A stretch of 64,000 nucleotides of DNA from NCBI RefSeq assembly GCF_003234085.1, contig NZ_QKSD01000003.1:62001-126000 (forward strand), given 5' to 3'. Under the pieces are notes generated by a model, which was given only the letters and a program-made list of their open reading frames with translations, was not told the DNA's origin and did no database searches. The position numbers were made by a program, and so were the translations under genes. Positions 25,185 through 35,119 of this stretch are shown here, one piece after another. This DNA comes from Curtobacterium sp. MCPF17_052. GTDB lineage: Bacteria; Actinomycetota; Actinomycetes; Actinomycetales; Microbacteriaceae. Numbering within the stretch: the first letter of the stretch is position 1; each line of letters opens with the position of its first letter.

Positions 25185-26726
25185 GTGACGGCAGAACAGA
25201 CCGCGCCCGCTCCCACAGGAGCGACGCCGACGACCGCGGGCCCCACCCCGGCCCGGACCGACCACCGATGGATCGCACTCGCGGTCATCGCCCTCGCCCA
25301 GCTCATGGTCGTCCTGGACGCCACCATCGTGAACATCGCGCTGCCCTCGGCGCAGCAGGACCTCGGGTTCGCCACCGACCAGCGTCAGTGGATCGTCACG
25401 GCGTACTCGCTGGCCTTCGGCTCGCTCCTGCTCCTGGGCGGTCGTCTCGGTGACCTCTTCGGCCGCAAGAACACCTTCATCATCGGCCTGGTCGGCTTCG
25501 CCGTCGCGTCGGTGCTCGGCGGCCTCGCCGACTCGTTCGGGCTCCTCGTCGCCGCCCGCGCCCTGCAGGGCGTCTTCGGCGCGCTGCTCGCCCCGTCCGC
25601 CCTGGGCATGCTCACCACGACCTTCCGTGACCCCAAGGAGCGCGGTCGTGCGTTCGGCATCTTCGGCTCCATCGCCGGCTCCGGTGCCGCGATCGGCCTG
25701 CTGCTCGGCGGCGTGCTCACCGAGTACGCCTCGTGGCGCTGGTGCCTCTACGTGAACGTCGTGTTCGCGATCCTCGGCGTCATCGGCGCGATCGTCTTCA
25801 TGGCGAAGCCGCCGAAGGTCGAGCGTCCGCGCATCGACATCGCCGGGGTCATCACGATCACCGCCGGCCTGGTCGGTGTGGTCTACGGCTTCTCGAACGC
25901 CGAGACCAACGGTTGGGACGCCCCGCTCACGATCGGCATGCTCGCCGGCGGTGTGCTGCTGATCGCGGCCTTCGTGGTGATCGAGACCCGCGTCGCGCAC
26001 CCGCTGCTCCCCTTGCGCGTCATCCTCGACCGTGACCGCGGTGGTTCGTTCGTCGCCATCGGCCTGGTCGCGATCGGCATGTTCGGCATCTTCCTGTTCC
26101 TGACCTACTACCTCGAGCAGACCCTCGGCTTCTCGGCGCTGCAGACCGGCCTGGCGTTCCTGCCGATGCCGCTGTCGATCATGCTGTCCGCCACACAGAT
26201 CGGCGGACGCCTGCTGCCCCGCGTCGGCCCGAAGGTCCTGATCTTCGCCGGAGCCCTCGTCGCCGCCACCGGGCTCCTGCTCCTCCTGCGCACCGACCTC
26301 GACAGCTCCTACGCGGGCACAGTCCTGCCGGCGCTCATCGTGATCGGTCTCGGCATGGGCACGATCTTCTCGTCCGCGATGAACACCGCGACGACCGGGG
26401 TCGCCCGTTCGGACGCCGGTGTGGCATCGGCAACGGTGAACACGATGCAGCAGATCGGTGGCTCGATCGGCACCGCGCTGCTGTCGACGATCTTCGCGAA
26501 CGTCGTCGAGAACAGCCTCTCCGGTCTGTCCGCCGCGCCGACGAAGCTCCAGCAGGCGCAGGCCACGCTCGACGGCTACCACGCTGCGTTCGCGATCTCG
26601 GCCGGGGTCCTGTTGATCGTGGCGATCGCGAGCGGCCTGCTCATCAACCGGCAGTCCGTCCGTCTCGATCGTCTCGCCCGTGCCGGGTCCGGCGTGACGG
26701 GCAGCGTCCCGACCGCCGCGCACTGA
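25185..26726 (+). CDS. DHA2-family (14-helix) drug/proton antiporter
   Basis: A 513-residue MFS pump. Motif A is visible as GGRLGDLFGRKNTFI. The LVVLDATIVNIALPSAQQDL stretch of helix 1 (motif D1) and motif C-type GSIAGSGAAIGLLLGGVL in helix 5 mark an exporter of the EmrB/QacA group. It ejects toxic organic compounds with proton exchange. The GTG start at 25185 follows GAAGGAGG by 8 nt. It is divergent from its TetR repressor and is followed by a strong hairpin at 26739-26778. Confidence 0.9.
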   Translation: MTAEQTAPAPTGATPTTAGPTPARTDHRWIALAVIALAQLMVVLDATIVNIALPSAQQDLGFATDQRQWIVTAYSLAFGSLLLLGGRLGDLFGRKNTFIIGLVGFAVASVLGGLADSFGLLVAARALQGVFGALLAPSALGMLTTTFRDPKERGRAFGIFGSIAGSGAAIGLLLGGVLTEYASWRWCLYVNVVFAILGVIGAIVFMAKPPKVERPRIDIAGVITITAGLVGVVYGFSNAETNGWDAPLTIGMLAGGVLLIAAFVVIETRVAHPLLPLRVILDRDRGGSFVAIGLVAIGMFGIFLFLTYYLEQTLGFSALQTGLAFLPMPLSIMLSATQIGGRLLPRVGPKVLIFAGALVAATGLLLLLRTDLDSSYAGTVLPALIVIGLGMGTIFSSAMNTATTGVARSDAGVASATVNTMQQIGGSIGTALLSTIFANVVENSLSGLSAAPTKLQQAQATLDGYHAAFAISAGVLLIVAIASGLLINRQSVRLDRLARAGSGVTGSVPTAAH

Positions 26727-26738
26727 CCAGCACGACCA

Positions 26739-26778
26739 CGCCGGACGCCACCGCAGGTCACCGCGGTGGCGTCCGGCG
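26739..26778 (+). terminator. terminator hairpin after the DHA2 pump
   Basis: Perfect 16-bp stem CGCCGGACGCCACCGC/GCGGTGGCGTCCGGCG with an 8-nt loop, 12 bp past the stop. No T-tract. Unrelated to the repeated element elsewhere in the window. Confidence 0.75.
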
Positions 26779-26878
26779 TCCGGCTGTTGCAAGCCACATC
26801 ACGCTGTGCTCCGACCGATCGTTCCACGGCCTGTGTCGGACTGTTGCTCACCCTCTGTCGTGAGTCAGAGGCGTCGAT

Positions 26879-26884
26879 TACGGT
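26879..26884 (+). promoter_or_regulatory. -10 hexamer for the leaderless sulfurtransferase gene
   Basis: TACGGT, ending 7 nt before the ATG at 26892. Confidence 0.5.
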
Positions 26885-26891
26885 GTGCCAC

Positions 26892-27743
26892 ATGGCCCCC
26901 GTCCTGACCTCGCCACTCGTGTCCACGCAGTGGCTCGCCGACCACCTCGGCGCGGACGACCTCCTCGTCCTCGACGCCTCGGTGCACACGGACGGCATCG
27001 GCTTCGGCACGTCGTGGCACTCGGCGCGGGACGCCCACGAGCGTCGCGGACACGTCCCGGGTGCCGTCTACGCCGACCTCATCGACGAGTTCTCGGCGTC
27101 CGGGACGGACCTGCCCTTCACCCGGCCCGGGGTCGACCGCTTCGAGTCCGCGGCCCGTGCGCTGGGCGTGAGCCGCGACTCCACCGTGGTGGTCTACGAC
27201 GACGGCATCGGCGAGTGGAGCGCCCGTCTGTGGTGGATCTTCCGGTCCTTCGGCTTCGACGCCGTCGCCGTGCTCGACGGCGGCTTCCCGAAGTGGCGCG
27301 ACGAGGGACGGCCGGTCCGTGTCGGGGCCCTGTCCCGCGCACCGGAGCCGTCCCGCGACGGCGACGCGTTCGTCGCGGGTGAGGAACGTCCGCTCTGGGC
27401 CGACCGGGCACGGGTCCTCCGTGCGGTCGACGGTTCCGAGCCGGCGGCGCTCGTCATGGCTGCCGACCCGGCGGCCCTCGGCGACGACCACCCACCGATC
27501 GTCCCCGGGAGCACCACCATCGGCGTCCGTGAGTTGCTCGACCGGTCGAACGCCCTGCTCCGCCAGCCGGACCTCGAGCGTGCCCTCGCACCGGTGCTCT
27601 CCGCGGACGAGGTCGTGACCTACTGCGGAGTCGGGAGCGCCTCGTGCGTCGACGCGCTGGCCTTGACCGTGCTCGGCCACCAAAAGGTCCGCGTGTACGA
27701 CGGGTCCCTCGCCGAGTGGTGGCGGGAACCGATCGCCTCCTGA
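26892..27743 (+). CDS. thiosulfate/3-mercaptopyruvate sulfurtransferase-like rhodanese
   Basis: A 283-residue tandem rhodanese. The first domain (LVLDASVHTDGIGFGTSWHS, RRGHVPGAVYADL) is the inactive half. The second carries the catalytic Cys245 in VTYCGVGSASC. The usual CR or CG-x-G-(S/T) loop fits the SseA group, which transfers sulfane sulfur to cyanide or thiols. No molybdenum or thiamine genes are adjacent, so the acceptor is unknown. The leaderless promoter sets the ATG at 26892. A general detoxification role is family knowledge. Confidence 0.82.
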   Translation: MAPVLTSPLVSTQWLADHLGADDLLVLDASVHTDGIGFGTSWHSARDAHERRGHVPGAVYADLIDEFSASGTDLPFTRPGVDRFESAARALGVSRDSTVVVYDDGIGEWSARLWWIFRSFGFDAVAVLDGGFPKWRDEGRPVRVGALSRAPEPSRDGDAFVAGEERPLWADRARVLRAVDGSEPAALVMAADPAALGDDHPPIVPGSTTIGVRELLDRSNALLRQPDLERALAPVLSADEVVTYCGVGSASCVDALALTVLGHQKVRVYDGSLAEWWREPIAS

Positions 27744-27775
27744 CCGGGTGGCGCTGCCCGTCGCCCGCAGCGGGC

Positions 27776-27781
27776 TAGCGT
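27776..27781 (+). promoter_or_regulatory. -10 hexamer for the leaderless epimerase gene
   Basis: TAGCGT, ending 7 nt before the ATG at 27789. Confidence 0.5.
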
Positions 27782-27788
27782 TGCCCGC

Positions 27789-28856
27789 ATGAGCAGCAGA
27801 CGCGCGGTCGTCCTCGGTGGGACCGGCGGCATCGGATCCCAGGTCGTCCGCGAACTCCTCGACGTGTCCGGCCGGGGCGGCGACGACTGGGAGGTCGAGG
27901 TCGTCTCGCGCTCCGGAGGCCCGGTCGCCGATGGACTCCTCGCCCGCGGCGCGGTCGGCCGACCGGGAGACCGTCGCGACACGACGTTCCTGCGCGAGCT
28001 GCTGCGCCCCGGCGCGGACCTGCTCGTCGACACCGTCGGTGCAACCCGCGACGACGCCCTGCAGCTCGCCCCCTTCCTCGACGACGTCGGGTCGACCGTC
28101 TTCGTGTCCTCGAAGGCGGTCTACGCCGACGAGCAGGGTCGCCACGCGAACTCGCTCGACAAGCCGGTGTTCGGCGGCGCCGTCACCGAGCTGCAGCCGA
28201 CGGTCACCCCCGCTGACGCGGACCCGACGAGTCGCGACGGCTACGGTGCCGCGAAGGTCGCCGCCGAACAGGTCCTGCTCGACCACGGGGCGCCCGTCAC
28301 CGTCCTGCGCCCCTCGAAGGTGTACGGCGTCGGCATCGGCCGACCCCGCGAGTGGTTCGTCGTACGCCGGGTGCTCGACGGCCGCGAGCGCGTCCTGCTC
28401 GCCGACGAGGGCCGCGGCGTCGACCACACGACGGCGGCGTCGGGCATCGCGTCCCTGGTCCGGATCGTCGCCGACGCACCCGACCGCCGCATCCTCAACG
28501 TCGCGGACGAGACGGCGCCGACGGCGCTGGAGATCGTCCGGACCGTCGCGGGGCACCTCGGTCACACGTTCGACGAGGTCCTGCTCGGCGAGGACGCCCC
28601 CGCGTTCGTCGGACTCACGCCCTGGTCGGTGCCGTCGCCGTCCGTGCTCGACACCACCGCTGCGCGCTCGCTCGGGTGGGTCCCGCCTCGGTTCGCGGAG
28701 GCGGTCGTGCCGGAGGTCGACTGGTTGGTCGAGACGGCGCACCGCACGCCGGTCGACGGGGACGTGCCGTGGGCGGCCGATCCGTTCTGGGACCGGATGT
28801 TCGACTACGGGCCGGAGGACGCGGCGCTGGTGCTGCTGTCGCTCGGGCTGGGCTGA
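27789..28856 (+). CDS. NAD(P)-dependent epimerase/reductase (extended SDR)
   Basis: A 355-residue extended SDR. It has Rossmann loop [30 protein letters not shown], and the YGAAK catalytic pair ([15 protein letters not shown]), followed by a C-terminal substrate domain with [15 protein letters not shown]. The start motif GGTGGIG is slightly off the classical GxxGxxG of sugar epimerases. Related proteins occur as UDP-sugar epimerases or as NmrA-like and RNA-binding dehydrogenases. I cannot name the substrate. Confidence 0.75.
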   Translation: MSSRRAVVLGGTGGIGSQVVRELLDVSGRGGDDWEVEVVSRSGGPVADGLLARGAVGRPGDRRDTTFLRELLRPGADLLVDTVGATRDDALQLAPFLDDVGSTVFVSSKAVYADEQGRHANSLDKPVFGGAVTELQPTVTPADADPTSRDGYGAAKVAAEQVLLDHGAPVTVLRPSKVYGVGIGRPREWFVVRRVLDGRERVLLADEGRGVDHTTAASGIASLVRIVADAPDRRILNVADETAPTALEIVRTVAGHLGHTFDEVLLGEDAPAFVGLTPWSVPSPSVLDTTAARSLGWVPPRFAEAVVPEVDWLVETAHRTPVDGDVPWAADPFWDRMFDYGPEDAALVLLSLGLG

Positions 28857-28959
28857 CTGGTCGGTCGGGCTGACCCCGCCGGGCTGTGGACAGCGGCAGC
28901 TCCTCCACAGATCCGACTGGAGGCCCGCCCACACAGGGCGCGCGGGGCACGCTGGGTGC

Positions 28960-30813
28960 ATGAACGACAACCGGCTCGGGACCGCCGTCAGCCCCTACCT
29001 CCGCCAGCACGCCGACAACCCGGTGGACTGGCGCGAGTGGGGCGCCGACGCCTTCACCGAGGCACGGGAGCGTGACGTGCCCGTCCTCGTGTCGATCGGC
29101 TACGCCACGTGCCACTGGTGCCACGTGATGGCGCGTGAGAGCTTCTCCGACCCGGAGATCGGTGCGATGCTCCGGCAGGACTTCGTCGCCGTGAAGGTCG
29201 ACCGCGAAGAGCGCCCGGACGTCGACTCGAGCGCGATGGCCGCGGCGAGCGCCTTCACCGAGAACCTCGGATGGCCGTTGACGGTGTTCATGACGCCTGC
29301 CGCGCAGGTGTTCTACGCGGGGACCTACTACCCGCCGCAGCCGGTCGGCGAGCACCCGTCGTTCCGGCAGGTCACGGCCGCGGTGCTCGATGCGTGGCGG
29401 GACCGCCGGCACGAGGTCGATGCGAACGCCGCTGCGATCGCGGGGGCGATCCGGCAGGGCGCCGAGGCGGACGCGGCCGCCGCGCAGGCCGGGCAGCCTG
29501 ACGGGGGTGGGGCGGGCCTCCCGTCCGTCGAGGCGATCCACGGGGTCGTGTCCGACCTCGAGCGTGCCGAGGACGCCACGTACGGCGGGTTCGGAGGGGC
29601 GCCGAAGTTCCCGAACGCTCCGCTGTTGGAGTTCCTCGGCGACGTGGCCGCGGACGGCGACGGCGCAGCCGGCGCAGCCGGCGCGCTGCTCACCCGTGCG
29701 CTCGACGCCATCGCCGGGTCAGAACTGACCGACGTCGACGGTGGTGTGTTCCGGTACGCGACCCAGCGGGACTGGTCCGTCCCCCACTACGAGCGGATGC
29801 TCTACGACAATGCGGGCCTGCTCGCGGTGGCCGAACCCGGGCGAGCCCGCGGCATCGCGGACTTCCTCCGCGACACCCTCCGACGAGCGGACGGTGCCTT
29901 CGTCGCGGCGCAGGACAGCGAGTCGACCATCGACGGCCGGCGTGTGGAAGGCGAGTGGTACCGCGTACCGCTCGAAGAGCGCGGCCGGCTCGAGGCGCCG
30001 CCGCTCGACGACCAGGTCCTGACCGGGTGGAACGGCCTGGCGATCCGCGGGCTGGTCATCGCGGGCAGTCGCGCCGGGGACGACGAGATGATCGACCTCG
30101 CGCGCAGCGCGGCGGACGCCGTCATCGCGGCACACCTCCGGGACGGACACGTCATGGTCCGGTCGAGCACCCCGCGCGGTGGGTCGACCGCAGCGCCGAC
30201 GATCGAGGACCTCGGCCTGTTCGCGGAGGGGTTGCTCGAGCTCGCCCTCGCGACCGGCGAGCTCGGGTACGCCGTGATCGGGCGCACGCTCGTGGACGAC
30301 GGACTGTCGGGTGCGCTGGAGGTCGATCCGGTCCTCGCCGCTGCCGGGACCGCGACCGGTGAGCAGCCGCAGACAGCACTCCGATCCGGAACGGTGGCGA
30401 TGGCCGGGGCTGCCGCGCTCCTCGCTGCCCTCACCGGTGACGACGGCCGGCACTCGGCGGCCGAGCGCCTCATCGCCGAGCGCGCCCGGACCGGGGTGGA
30501 CCGACCACTCGGGCACGCGGATGCCCTCGGGCTCGCGCTCGCCCTCCAGCGGCCCTCACGAGAAGTCGTGCTCGTCGCTGACGACCGATCGGGCTCCGAG
30601 GTGGCCGGCATGCAGGCGGCAGTCCGGACCGCACGACGTCCGGGGACGATCGTCGCCGTGCTCACCCGGGCGCAAGCGGCGGAGTGGGCGGCCGCCGGCT
30701 TCTCACTGTTCGAGGGCCGTGACACGCTGGACGGCGTGACGTACGTCTGCCACGACCGGGTCTGCGCGTTGCCGGCACGGACCGCTGGCGAGCTCGCCGC
30801 CCAGCTCGGCTGA
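28960..30813 (+). CDS. thioredoxin-domain protein of the DUF255/YyaL (SSP411) family
   Basis: A 617-residue two-part protein. Residues 1-165 are a thioredoxin fold with the diagnostic CHWCHVM ([18 protein letters not shown]) and the entry [17 protein letters not shown]. Residues 170-600 are an (alpha/alpha)6-barrel-like domain ([34 protein letters not shown]) related to N-acylglucosamine epimerase folds. Family members are widely conserved, but their reaction is unknown. An Ala/Gly-rich linker around 170-185 contains a half-arm of the window's repeat element (29516-29526). The ATG at 28960 is chosen because family members begin at this motif. Confidence 0.85.
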   Translation: MNDNRLGTAVSPYLRQHADNPVDWREWGADAFTEARERDVPVLVSIGYATCHWCHVMARESFSDPEIGAMLRQDFVAVKVDREERPDVDSSAMAAASAFTENLGWPLTVFMTPAAQVFYAGTYYPPQPVGEHPSFRQVTAAVLDAWRDRRHEVDANAAAIAGAIRQGAEADAAAAQAGQPDGGGAGLPSVEAIHGVVSDLERAEDATYGGFGGAPKFPNAPLLEFLGDVAADGDGAAGAAGALLTRALDAIAGSELTDVDGGVFRYATQRDWSVPHYERMLYDNAGLLAVAEPGRARGIADFLRDTLRRADGAFVAAQDSESTIDGRRVEGEWYRVPLEERGRLEAPPLDDQVLTGWNGLAIRGLVIAGSRAGDDEMIDLARSAADAVIAAHLRDGHVMVRSSTPRGGSTAAPTIEDLGLFAEGLLELALATGELGYAVIGRTLVDDGLSGALEVDPVLAAAGTATGEQPQTALRSGTVAMAGAAALLAALTGDDGRHSAAERLIAERARTGVDRPLGHADALGLALALQRPSREVVLVADDRSGSEVAGMQAAVRTARRPGTIVAVLTRAQAAEWAAAGFSLFEGRDTLDGVTYVCHDRVCALPARTAGELAAQLG

Positions 30814-30832
30814 CTGCCGCACGCCCGGACGG

Positions 30833-30838
30833 TATCCT
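30833..30838 (+). promoter_or_regulatory. candidate -10 hexamer for hrpA
   Basis: TATCCT, 3 nt before the ATG at 30842 and 9 nt before the ATG at 30848. The second spacing suits a leaderless or near-leaderless start at 30848. Confidence 0.4.
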
Positions 30839-30847
30839 GGAATGCTC

Positions 30848-33800
30848 ATGTCGAATCCCCCCGTCATCACGTACCCGCCCGAGCTGCCCGTCTCGCAGCG
30901 GCGGGACGACATCGCCGCTGCGATCCGCGACAACCAGGTCGTGATCGTCGCGGGTGCCACCGGGTCGGGCAAGACGACGCAGCTGCCGAAGATCTGCCTG
31001 GAGCTCGGTCGCGAGAGCATCGGCCACACGCAGCCTCGGCGGATCGCCGCGCGCACGATCGCGGAACGCGTGTCGGAAGAACTCGGCGGCGAGCTCGGCG
31101 ACCTCGTCGGGTACCAGGTGCGCTTCACCGACAAGGTCAGCGCGGCCACCCGGATCAAGCTGATGACGGACGGCATCCTGCTGAACGAGATCCACTTCGA
31201 CCGGGACCTCAAGCGGTACGACACGATCATCATCGACGAGGCGCACGAGCGCTCCCTGACGATCGACTTCCTGCTCGGGTACCTGAAGCGACTGCTCCCT
31301 CGGCGCCCGGACCTCAAGGTCATCATCACGAGTGCCACGATCGACCCGCAGTCGTTCTCCGAGCACTTCGGCGACGCGCCCATCGTCGAGGTCTCCGGAC
31401 GGACCTACCCGGTGGAGGTCCGGTACCGACCGCTCGTCGCGGACGAGGACGCCGCCGGCGGGGGCGACGACGAGGACGAGGGCGGCCCGGACGACGGTAG
31501 CCGAGACGACGGCAGCAGCACCGACGACCGCGACTACCTGCAGGGCATCACCGACGCGCTCGACGAACTGGCGCGGGAGGACCCGGGTGACGTCCTGGTG
31601 TTCCTGTCCGGCGAGAACGAGATCCGCGACGCGCAGGACGCCATCGAGGGCAAGCACTACCCGGGGACCGAGGTCCTGCCGCTGTACGGTCGGCTGTCCG
31701 CCGCGGACCAGCACCGGGTGTTCCAGCGATCGAACACCCCGGGCCTCCGACGACGTGTCGTGCTCGCGACCAACGTGGCCGAGACCTCGCTGACCGTCCC
31801 CGGCATCAAGTACGTCGTGGACACCGGCACCGCCCGCATCTCCCGGTACTCGCCGCGGGCCAAGGTGCAGCGGCTGCCGATCGAGGCGATCTCGCAGGCG
31901 TCCGCGAACCAGCGTTCCGGCCGTGCCGGTCGGACGAGTGCGGGCATCGCGATCCGCCTCTACTCCGAGGACGACTTCGACCGCCGTCCCGAGTACACCG
32001 ACCCGGAGATCCTCCGGACGAACCTGGCCGCCGTCATCCTGCAGATGATCTCGCTCGGGTTCGGTGACATCGAGTCGTTCCCGTTCCTGCAGCCGCCGGA
32101 CTCCCGGGGCGTGAAGGACGGCCTGGACCTCCTCCGCGAACTCCGCGCCGTCGACACCGACGGTGCGATCACGAAGACCGGCAAGCAGCTCACCCGACTG
32201 CCCATCGACCCGCGCCTCGGCCGGATGGTGCTCGAGGCGAGCCGCCAGGGCGTGGGCCGTGAGGTCATCGCGATCGTCTCGGCGCTGAGCATCCAGGACC
32301 CGCGCGAGCGTCCGCTCGAGAAGCGGGCGCAGGCCGACCAGCAGCACGCACGCTTCGCCGACCCCACGAGCGACTTCCTCACCCTGCTCGGTCTCTGGAA
32401 CTACCTGGAGGACAAGCAGGACGAGCTGTCCTCCAGCGCGTTCCGCCGGATGTGCAAGGCCGAGTTCCTCAACCACCTGCGCATCCGCGAATGGCAGGAC
32501 CTGTACCGCCAGCTCTCCCGAGCAGCGAAGCAGGTCGGCATCCACGTCGGCACGGAACGCAAGGACGACCCGGACTCGGTGCACCGCGCGCTCCTCGCCG
32601 GCCTCCTCAGCCAGATCGGGCTGCGGGACCGCGAGAAGCGGGACTACCTCGGCTCGCGGAACACCCGGTTCGTGGTGTTCCCGGGCAGTGTGCTCGCGAA
32701 GAAGCAGCCGGACGCGGTGATGGCCGCCGAACTCGTCGAGACGAGTCGGTTGTTCGCCCGGACGGTCGGCCGCATCGACACCGCGTGGGTGGAGCCGCTG
32801 GCCGGCGACCTGCTCAAGCGCACCTACGGCGAACCGCACTGGGAGAAGAAGCAGGGCTCGGTCGTCGCCTACGAGCGGGTGACGCTGTTCGGCGTGCCGA
32901 TCGTGCAGCGACGGCGGGTGCAGTACAACCGGATCGACCCGGTGCACTCGCGGGAGCTCTTCATTCGGCATGCCCTGGTCGATGGCGAGTGGGAGTCGCA
33001 GCAGGCGTTCGACCGGGCGAACCGGAAGCTCCGCCGGGAACTCGAACAGCTCGAGGAGCGCACCCGGCGCCGCGACATCCTGCTCGACGACGAGACGGTC
33101 GTCGAGTTCTACGACGCCCGCATCCCCGCCGAGATCGCGACGACGCGCGACTTCGAGGGGTGGTGGCGCCGGACTCGTCGTGACCAGCCGGACCTGCTCA
33201 CGATGCGCCGCGAGGACCTGCTCGACGAGTCCGCCGCATCCGCCGCGGAGGACGACGCCGAGTACCCGACCCAGTGGCGGAGCGGCGACCAGCGCCTCGC
33301 CGTCCGCTACCGCTTCGAGCCCGGTGCCGAGGACGACGGGGTCAGCGTCCAGGTGCCGCTCGCCGTCCTGCCGCGCATGCGGGAAGAGGGCTTCGACTGG
33401 CAGGTCCGCGGGCTCCGGAAGGAACTCGTCACCGCGCTCATCAAGGCGCTGCCGAAGCAGATCCGCAAGAACGTCGTACCGGCCGCCGACTGGGCCGAGA
33501 AGATCGTCGCCGAACTCCCCGACGACGCTCCGACGACCCCGACCGAGAGCTTCCGCGCGACACTCGCCAAGACGATCCAGCGCCTCGTGCACGTGCCGGT
33601 GTCGGAGTCCGACTTCGACATGTCTCGGGTGCCGTCGCACCTGCTGCCGACCTACGCGGTCGTCGACGAACGTGGCCGCCGGGTCGAGGCCGGCAAGGAC
33701 CTCTCGGCCCTGCAGACCAAGCTCAAGGACCGGACCCAGCAGAGCGTCGCTGCGGCGACACAACGCTCCGGAGGCTCGTCCCGCGTCGCCGACGCCGGCT

Positions 33801-34699
33801 CCGGCCGCCGCATCGAACGGTCCGGCCTCACCACCTGGCCCGACCAGGACCTGCCCGAGGTCCTCGACACGAAGCAGGCCGGCGGCGTCATCCGCGCGTA
33901 CCCGGCCCTGGTCGAGGAGGGCTCCGGCCCGAAGGCGACCGTCGGCGTCCAGCTCCTCGCGACGCCCGGCGACCGGACCGTGCAGATGCCCGCGGGGGTC
34001 CGCCGCCTCGTGATGCTCGCCGTACCGTCCCCCGTGTCGTACATCCAGCAGCACCTCACCGCGCAGGAGAAGCTCGCGCTCGCCGCGAGCCCCTACCCGT
34101 CGACCAACGCCCTCTTCGACGACGTCCTGGCCGCCGTGGTCGATGCCGGGATCCGCCGGACCCACCCCGACGGGCTGGTCTTCACCCGGGCCGCGTTCGA
34201 CCAGGTGCGCGACACCGTCTCGGCGACGGTCGTCGACACGATGTTCACCGCCGTGTCCGAGGTGGCCGCCGTCCTCACCGCCCAGCGGAACGCCGAGCGT
34301 GCGATGAAGCAGGCGACGAACATGGCGCTGCTGCCGGCGCTGTCGGACATGCGGCAGCAGATGGAACGGCTGGTGTTCCCCGGGTTCGTCTCGGTGGCCG
34401 GGCTCGACCGCCTCCGACGCATCCGGGTGTACCTGCAGGGCATCGACGCCCGCGTCACGAAGCTGCTCCAGAACCCGGGCCGCGATGCGAGCTGGATGCG
34501 CGAGGTCACCGGTGCGACCGACCGCTACGTCGAGGCCGGTGGGACGTTCCCGCCGGCGGTCGGCTCGCACCCGGAGCTCGTGCACGCACGCTGGATGCTC
34601 GAGGAGTTCCGCCTCAGCCTCTTCGCGCAGGAGCTGGGTACAGCGGAGACCGTGTCGCTGCAGCGGATCACGAAGGCGCTGACGGCAGCCTCGCGCTGA
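30848..34699 (+). CDS. hrpA: ATP-dependent RNA helicase HrpA (DEAH/RHA type)
   Basis: A 1283-residue DEAH-box helicase, the usual HrpA length. Motifs: I GATGSGKTT (36-44), II DEAH (130-133), III SAT (VIITSATIDPQSF), V TNVAETSLTV, VI QRSGRAGR, then HA2 and OB-like domains and a long C-terminal region with a DUF3418 character. HrpA removes stalled ribosomes from mRNA in E. coli (known for the family). An Asp/Glu/Gly/Ser-rich insert at about residues 200-232 (ADEDAAGGGDDEDEGG onward) is unusually acidic. Start at 30848 or at 30842, two codons earlier. Confidence 0.95.
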   Translation: MSNPPVITYPPELPVSQRRDDIAAAIRDNQVVIVAGATGSGKTTQLPKICLELGRESIGHTQPRRIAARTIAERVSEELGGELGDLVGYQVRFTDKVSAATRIKLMTDGILLNEIHFDRDLKRYDTIIIDEAHERSLTIDFLLGYLKRLLPRRPDLKVIITSATIDPQSFSEHFGDAPIVEVSGRTYPVEVRYRPLVADEDAAGGGDDEDEGGPDDGSRDDGSSTDDRDYLQGITDALDELAREDPGDVLVFLSGENEIRDAQDAIEGKHYPGTEVLPLYGRLSAADQHRVFQRSNTPGLRRRVVLATNVAETSLTVPGIKYVVDTGTARISRYSPRAKVQRLPIEAISQASANQRSGRAGRTSAGIAIRLYSEDDFDRRPEYTDPEILRTNLAAVILQMISLGFGDIESFPFLQPPDSRGVKDGLDLLRELRAVDTDGAITKTGKQLTRLPIDPRLGRMVLEASRQGVGREVIAIVSALSIQDPRERPLEKRAQADQQHARFADPTSDFLTLLGLWNYLEDKQDELSSSAFRRMCKAEFLNHLRIREWQDLYRQLSRAAKQVGIHVGTERKDDPDSVHRALLAGLLSQIGLRDREKRDYLGSRNTRFVVFPGSVLAKKQPDAVMAAELVETSRLFARTVGRIDTAWVEPLAGDLLKRTYGEPHWEKKQGSVVAYERVTLFGVPIVQRRRVQYNRIDPVHSRELFIRHALVDGEWESQQAFDRANRKLRRELEQLEERTRRRDILLDDETVVEFYDARIPAEIATTRDFEGWWRRTRRDQPDLLTMRREDLLDESAASAAEDDAEYPTQWRSGDQRLAVRYRFEPGAEDDGVSVQVPLAVLPRMREEGFDWQVRGLRKELVTALIKALPKQIRKNVVPAADWAEKIVAELPDDAPTTPTESFRATLAKTIQRLVHVPVSESDFDMSRVPSHLLPTYAVVDERGRRVEAGKDLSALQTKLKDRTQQSVAAATQRSGGSSRVADAGSGRRIERSGLTTWPDQDLPEVLDTKQAGGVIRAYPALVEEGSGPKATVGVQLLATPGDRTVQMPAGVRRLVMLAVPSPVSYIQQHLTAQEKLALAASPYPSTNALFDDVLAAVVDAGIRRTHPDGLVFTRAAFDQVRDTVSATVVDTMFTAVSEVAAVLTAQRNAERAMKQATNMALLPALSDMRQQMERLVFPGFVSVAGLDRLRRIRVYLQGIDARVTKLLQNPGRDASWMREVTGATDRYVEAGGTFPPAVGSHPELVHARWMLEEFRLSLFAQELGTAETVSLQRITKALTAASR

Positions 34700-34727
34700 G
34701 CCGCGGGACGGCCGAGCCGACCAGGAC

Positions 34728-34733
34728 TACGGT
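34728..34733 (+). promoter_or_regulatory. -10 hexamer for the leaderless VOC gene
   Basis: TACGGT, ending 7 nt before the ATG at 34741. Confidence 0.5.
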
Positions 34734-34740
34734 GACCGCC

Positions 34741-35109
34741 ATGATCGGCACACTCGACGTCGTCGTCCTGGACTGCCCGGACACCCGCGCCCTCGCTCGC
34801 TTCTACGCCGAACTCCTCGGCGGGGACATCGTCGCCTTCGACGACGACTGGGCCGAGGTGGTCCTGCCCTTCGCCGGACACCGACCGCTGCTCGCGTGCC
34901 AGCGGGTCGACGACTACCGGGCACCGGAGTGGCCCGGACAGGACGTCCCGCAGCAGATCCACCTCGACGTGAAGGTCGACGACCTCGACGCCGGTGAGCA
35001 GGCGGTCGTCGCGATCGGTGCGACGACGACCGGGCAGGGCACCGACACCTTCCGGGTCTACCTCGACCCGGCCGGGCACCCGTTCTGCCTGGTCGTGCCG
35101 CAGGACTGA
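34741..35109 (+). CDS. VOC (glyoxalase/bleomycin-resistance-fold) protein
   Basis: A 122-residue paired beta-alpha-beta fold: VVVLDCPDTRALARFYAELL opens the first half, and QIHLDVKVDDLDAGEQAVVA with FRVYLDPAGHPFCLVV the second. The metal-ligand positions are H/E in the family; His in QIHLDV and in GHPFCL are visible. Function is unknown, since the family includes glyoxalases, dioxygenases and drug-binding proteins. It stands alone between hrpA and a convergent YbaK-like gene. Confidence 0.78.
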   Translation: MIGTLDVVVLDCPDTRALARFYAELLGGDIVAFDDDWAEVVLPFAGHRPLLACQRVDDYRAPEWPGQDVPQQIHLDVKVDDLDAGEQAVVAIGATTTGQGTDTFRVYLDPAGHPFCLVVPQD

Positions 35110-35119
35110 GTCCGCTCGG

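Noticed and set aside
28880-28925. TGTGGACA and TCCACAG near 28890-28920 as DnaA boxes of an origin
   Set aside because: Isolated near-matches only. No dnaA, dnaN or AT-rich stretch, and similar words occur at 10147, 10170, 21751 and 22670.
30662-34585. A 1307-codon open frame antisense to hrpA
   Set aside because: Its translation is rich in Arg, Val, Glu and Asp with no domain pattern. It mirrors the GC-rich third codon positions of hrpA. No ribosome-binding site or promoter fits.
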